Of a DNA stretch of 64,000 nt, positions 60,036 to 64,000 are shown in pieces. Under the pieces are notes generated by a model. The model had not been told where the DNA came from. It saw only the letters and a list, made by a program, of their open reading frames with translations, and searched no databases. The number at the start of each line of letters is the position of its first letter. Positions within the stretch are counted from its first letter, which is position 1. This stretch comes from Myrica gale (Eukaryota; Streptophyta; Magnoliopsida; Fagales; Myricaceae): the NCBI GenBank assembly GCA_963930655.1, contig OZ005607.1, positions 25,056,874 through 25,120,873 on the forward strand, given 5' to 3'. The position numbers and the translations under genes were made by a program.

Positions 60036-60793
60036 CTCATGAAAAAGTACGTGACTTTGTGCCTATCTCAAGAGCTTCATCTTGGGAAAACTTCGTTTAA
60101 GGCACCGAGAACTATTTAGGCGTCTTAGAAAAACAAGGCTCTTAAACCATTCCAATAGCCATGATCGGTTCCTTAAGCTCTCTGAAAGTTGTCAAATGAT
60201 GCATATCAACATTTATACCATGTATATGTATATATAAATTAATTAGTACTCCACAACATGCATGGAGCCGCGCGCGGGGCAATAGATAAATATAGGTTAA
60301 GATCAGGTTTTGATATAAAGCTGATCAATGCATGGCTGCTCTAGAACAGTGATGTATGACCAGTTCTGCCTTGGGAGTTGGAAAATTCTGTCCTAATCTA
60401 CAATCCATTTTTTCTTTCTTTCAACCCCAGCCGGCCAAAGACTTAAAATGACAGTGGAAACTTTCTCAAGAAAACCAAATCAAAGTGTCTTCATTTTCAA
60501 ATGTGAGTTGTTATTGAATGGTTCATGCGTACCATGTATACAATAATATTGGTGCAATTGCCGTACTCCTCTGGACACTTTAACCGCAAACTTACATATG
60601 ATTCCTTACTTTCAATCCTTTGTGAAGTACTGGTCGGTATCCCATTATCCTCGTCTCTTGTAATTAAAAAATTTTAATATAAAAAAGAGAAAACTTCAAA
60701 CTTATATTTGGTTTGGTAATGGAATTGCTTATTAAAAAATGCCCTGATATTAAGAAATAATAATAAAAAAAGCTCTCATTGAGGGGATGGTTG
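60036..60793. repeat. Proximal upstream region of extensin 5
   Basis: It continues the block interrupted by the Copia and matches 39886-40619. An in-frame ATG at 60820 lies just past the TATA box and is rejected as the start. No gene is seen. Confidence 0.8.
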
Positions 60794-60800
60794 TATAAAT
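60794..60800 (+). promoter_or_regulatory. TATA box of extensin 5
   Basis: TATAAAT lies 113 bp before the ATG at 60907, the same distance as in extensin 4. Confidence 0.75.
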
Positions 60801-60906
60801 AGCGAGCCTTTCCTCAATTATGCTCATTCACAAAGTAGCCGGCCAAAACTTGGAAAGCATAGATAGAAGACACAAGACTGTGGGACAGCTCCCTTGTTGC
60901 TCAAAA

Positions 60907-61681
60907 ATGGCCAATCTTTGGCCTCACCTACTCTATGCATTAACAATATTGTTACTGGCCATCACTGCAGCAGCCCATAACCATGACGAGTCTCCTCCAC
61001 CTTTTACCTACAAATCTCTTTCACCACCCCCTCAGTACTATGAATCGCCTTCACACCACAAGGAGTCTCCTCCACCTCCGTATTACTATTACAACTCACC
61101 CCCACCACCATCATCGTCTCCTCCTTTCTATATATATAAGTCTCCACCACCACCATCACCACCACCTCCTCCTCCTCCTTATATTTACAAATCCTCTCCT
61201 CCACCATCTCCATCACCTCCTCCTACTTACATCTATAAGTCTCCACCACCACCATCTCCATCACCTCCTCCACCATCTCCATCATCTCCTCCTCCTTACA
61301 TCTATAAGTCACCACCACCACCCTCACCATACCCTCCACCTCCTTACATTTACAAGTCACCCCCACCGCCATCACCCTCGCCTCCTCCACCCTATGTCTA
61401 CAAATCACCTCCTCCTCCATCTCCATCGCCACCTCATCCCTACGTCTACAAAATCACCACCTCCCCCATCTCCATCACCTCCTCCTCCATATATTTACAA
61501 GTCACCACCTCCTCCCTACATCTACAAATCACCACATCCTCCTCCTTACGTCTATAACACTCCACCTCCAGCATCACCTTCGCCTCCTCCTCCTTACTAC
61601 TACAAGTCACCTCCTCCACCATCACCATCACCACCGCCTCCCTACTACTACAATTCGCCACCACCTCCCGTTGGCTATTAA
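60907..61681 (+). pseudogene. Extensin 5, complete but for a one-base frameshift
   Basis: Signal peptide MANLWPHLLYALTILLLA is followed by a histidine-containing N-terminal segment (HNHDESPPP, SPSHHKESPPPP). Then come [16 protein letters not shown] and YVYK repeats. At about 61449-61452 the repeat TACAAATCACC reads TACAAAATCACC. The extra A shifts the frame to a stop at 61557. The original repeat frame then continues to a natural end PPPPVGY at 61681. A shifted product would have about 50 non-extensin residues (Thr/Ser/Ile/Leu-rich). A 127-bp 3' UTR intron is likely (61707-61833, GTAAGT...TTGGCAG). One base in an A-run may be a sequencing error, so it could be a working gene of about 257 residues. 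Confidence 0.85.
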
Positions 61682-62548
61682 ATCAGTAATTTCTTCTAAA
61701 AGCTACGTAAGTGCACCATATATATATACACGAAGTTTGTTTGGCATATCTAGCCTGTAGGCTTTTTTGAGCTTTCTTTCTTTTAGTTTGCCATCACATG
61801 CCTTCTCACCATTCACTCTATTTTGATTGGCAGCTTATCAGTTGATGATAAAAGGAGTAGTTGTTGCTGAAGTTCTTCGCCGTCGGTTCATCAGCTTCGA
61901 GTTATCGAGTGGGCATATCTAGCACACACTGATGGACCAGATGCTTTGCAGTGCCTTTTCCATAATATGTTATGTACTTGAGTTATTATATATGTCACTA
62001 TAACTATAATTTCTATTGGAACCATTTGGTGGATCCATGCAGTACTTATGTTTAAGCATCTTTTCTTTTCACCAATTGGATAATGTCCATCCATTCCATC
62101 TGTGGTTAATTATGGAGTCGACTCTCTATCTTTCGGTGATCATTCGCACCTATATATATATTACTAATAATTACGTGAAAGAATCCTAACCATGCTGAAT
62201 TAAGGTGATCAATATATATTTTGGTGAGGTCTAATTTGGTGCTTTTTCCACATTAGAAGTAAGTATGAATTTTGCCATTTAAGTAACTTCTACTAGCAAA
62301 AACAAGATCCTAAGGAACTCAGTTTAATCAAAAAATAATATGATCCCCATAGCAACAAGAATACCACAATACGTGGGATGAGGAGTCACTGCATGTGTCT
62401 AGGATTTGTCGTGACGTTAAGCTTCCAGTGCGACCAAGTTGTGTCAGATCCGTTTGAGCTCGATGTATAGGAAGTGCCGCAAATTAATTGTCCCTCGTTA
62501 CCCAAAAAAAATTGATGCTCATGCTTATTTAGTATCCAGACACTCTTA
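61682..62548. other. 3' UTR and flank of extensin 5
   Basis: It holds the putative 3' UTR intron and AT-rich flank. Unlike extensins 1-3 it shares only the splice-site region (CTACGTAAGT, CAGCTTATCAGTTGATGA) with the other flanks. No gene is seen. Confidence 0.7.
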
Positions 62549-62640
62549 CACTACAAGAAAAATTATTTTAGGTGACAAATTATTAGGCGTCAAACTAAAT
62601 TTTGTCACAAAAGAATATCTTCCGTGACAAAAATTAAATT
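62549..62640. mobile_element. CACTA-like left-end fragment
   Basis: CACTACAAGAAAAATTATTT is followed by GTGACAAA/TTTGTCAC motifs in both orientations (62571-62640), as in subterminal repeats. Copia sequence follows directly, so only the tip is seen. Confidence 0.5.
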
Positions 62641-64000
62641 TTGTAATGTTCTGTTGGTTTTGAACTTAACAAAAAACTTACTTTCTGTAAGCCAGATAAT
62701 GACACAATTTACTGTTAACTGTGAATTTTCTAATGTTGATTTCTGTGTTAAGGAACGGGAAACAGGACAAGCAATGATAACAAGGAAATGTAAGGGTGAT
62801 CTCTATGTCCTATCCACTTCGGTTCAGATCAGACACTGCAGAAGTTTAACATCAACGCCTAGGCCATCCTCAATCTTCTGTTTTACTTATGCTTAAAAAT
62901 AAGGGACTCATTGATGTTGTAGAGACAACAAATCTCAAAATCTTTGTGATAGTTGTCAATTAGGATAGCTTAGTCGTTTACATTTCTCTTGTTCAAAACA
63001 TTCAAGTACTAGTATTTTTGAAAAAGTTCATGGTGACTTGTGGGGACCTGTCCCTGTTTTATCTATTGGAAAATTCAAATATTATGCTTGTTTGGTTGAT
63101 GATTTTTCCAAATATACGTGGATTATTCCCCTACGCAACAAATCTTATTTTTTTGATGCATATCTAGCTTTTGAGAAATATGTTGCTAGACAATTTAATA
63201 AGCAAATCAAAATCTTTCATTCAGACGGAGGTGGTGAGTTCATCAATTCCAAACTGTCAACTCACTTTCTTTTTACAGGTACTGTTCATCTGGTATCCTC
63301 TCTGTATACCCCTCAACAAATTGGTGTGGTTGAGAGACGTCATAGAACTATAAGAGAATTAGGGATGACTGTTATTTTACTGTGGTGCACCTTTATAGAA
63401 GCTTTTACCACAGTTGTATATCTTATGAATCGCATACCGTCGTCTGCTCTTAACTTTCAAACACCATACTTTGCACTTCATGGAACACATCCGGTTTATT
63501 CCTCACTCCGAGTTTTCGGATCTAAGTGTTTTCCCTACACTTGGGATTCTCGAAAAAATAAATTTGATCCGAAAAGACTACTGTGCATTTTTGTAGGATA
63601 CAATGAAAAACACAAGGCTTATAAATGCTTTCATCCTTCAAGCAAAATTTTTTTTATATCTCGTCTCGTTGTATTTGATGAGTTAACTTTTCCATATAAG
63701 CCTATTAAGACGTCTTGCATATCCACAAATCAGCCACATGTCATGAGCATTTTCGACTCTTGGTTGTCACATACTAACACTTCTTTTTCTACAGGTCTCC
63801 TTACGAACTCTTCCTCACCTCCATGTCAAAGTCCATTGCCGCCCATTGCTGCACATACTCCCGAGACAAATTTCTAAACTTCAAGTCTCATTGAGTCATC
63901 ACATGAATTCTCCCCCATCATCGCGTCATATACATTCAGAAAATAATGAGTTACTTGAGTTCCCAAACCACCCAGGTTCACTTGACACATTCCCACCACA
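62641..64000 (+). mobile_element. Ty1/Copia fragment running off the window
   Basis: It has a Copia pre-integrase region (LTKNLLSVSQI, CKGDLYVLST) and an integrase core (HGDLWGPVPV, LVDDFSKYTWIIPL, HSDGGGEF, YTPQQIGVVERRHRT). The integrase C-terminal region (RVFGSKCFPY, CIFVGYNEKHKAYKCFHP) follows. No gag, protease or LTR is visible and the right side is cut by the window edge. It is broken in a few places and differs from the elements at 41410 and 55102. Confidence 0.85.

Overview
The window is nuclear DNA of a eudicot plant. The evidence is a spliced xanthine dehydrogenase gene with GT/AG introns, a cluster of classical SP4 extensin genes, and nested plant transposons (Copia, L1-type LINE, CACTA, hAT-like). 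Woody rosids are my guess at lineage; nothing in the window fixes the species. I saw no rRNA, tRNA, CRISPR or bacterial-type feature.

Layout. (1) 1-11503: the last eleven exons of xanthine dehydrogenase (XDH), lacking about 140 N-terminal residues that lie left of the window. (2) 11.5-18.4 kb: XDH 3' flank, a decayed Copia piece, then intact extensin 1 (14792-15232) and a tandem duplication of its 3' flank that was split by a poly(A) retroposon. (3) 18.6-31 kb: a junkyard holding a decayed caulimovirus-like fragment, broken copies of the XDH terminal exon, a GC-rich palindromic insertion, and a nest of unknown element > LINE > CACTA. The CACTA carries a captured piece of an SHPRH-like SNF2 helicase gene. 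(4) 31-41 kb: extensin 2 (one premature stop) and extensin 4 (truncated). (5) 41-48.5 kb: a broken Copia and another copy of the XDH tail. (6) 48.5-61.7 kb: intact extensin 3, two exons of an unidentified gene, a nearly young Copia with both LTRs, and extensin 5 (one-base frameshift). (7) 61.7-64 kb: flank, a CACTA-like end and a truncated Copia.

The organising idea is that a unit [XDH 3' end - extensin A - intergenic block with exon pieces of another gene - extensin B] has been copied. Unit 1 runs about 20-41 kb (XDH copies, extensin 2, extensin 4). Unit 2 runs about 43-62 kb (XDH copy, extensin 3, extensin 5). The original XDH plus extensin 1 sit at the left. Because the units are paralogous, one copy often shows the empty site for an insertion in the other, and this dates and delimits several mobile elements.

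Functionally, XDH oxidises hypoxanthine and xanthine in purine breakdown. The extensins are secreted, hydroxyproline-rich wall proteins that cross-link through tyrosines. No functional link between the two families is implied; their proximity looks like an accident of duplication. All coordinates were read by eye; copy boundaries of duplicated blocks are approximate.
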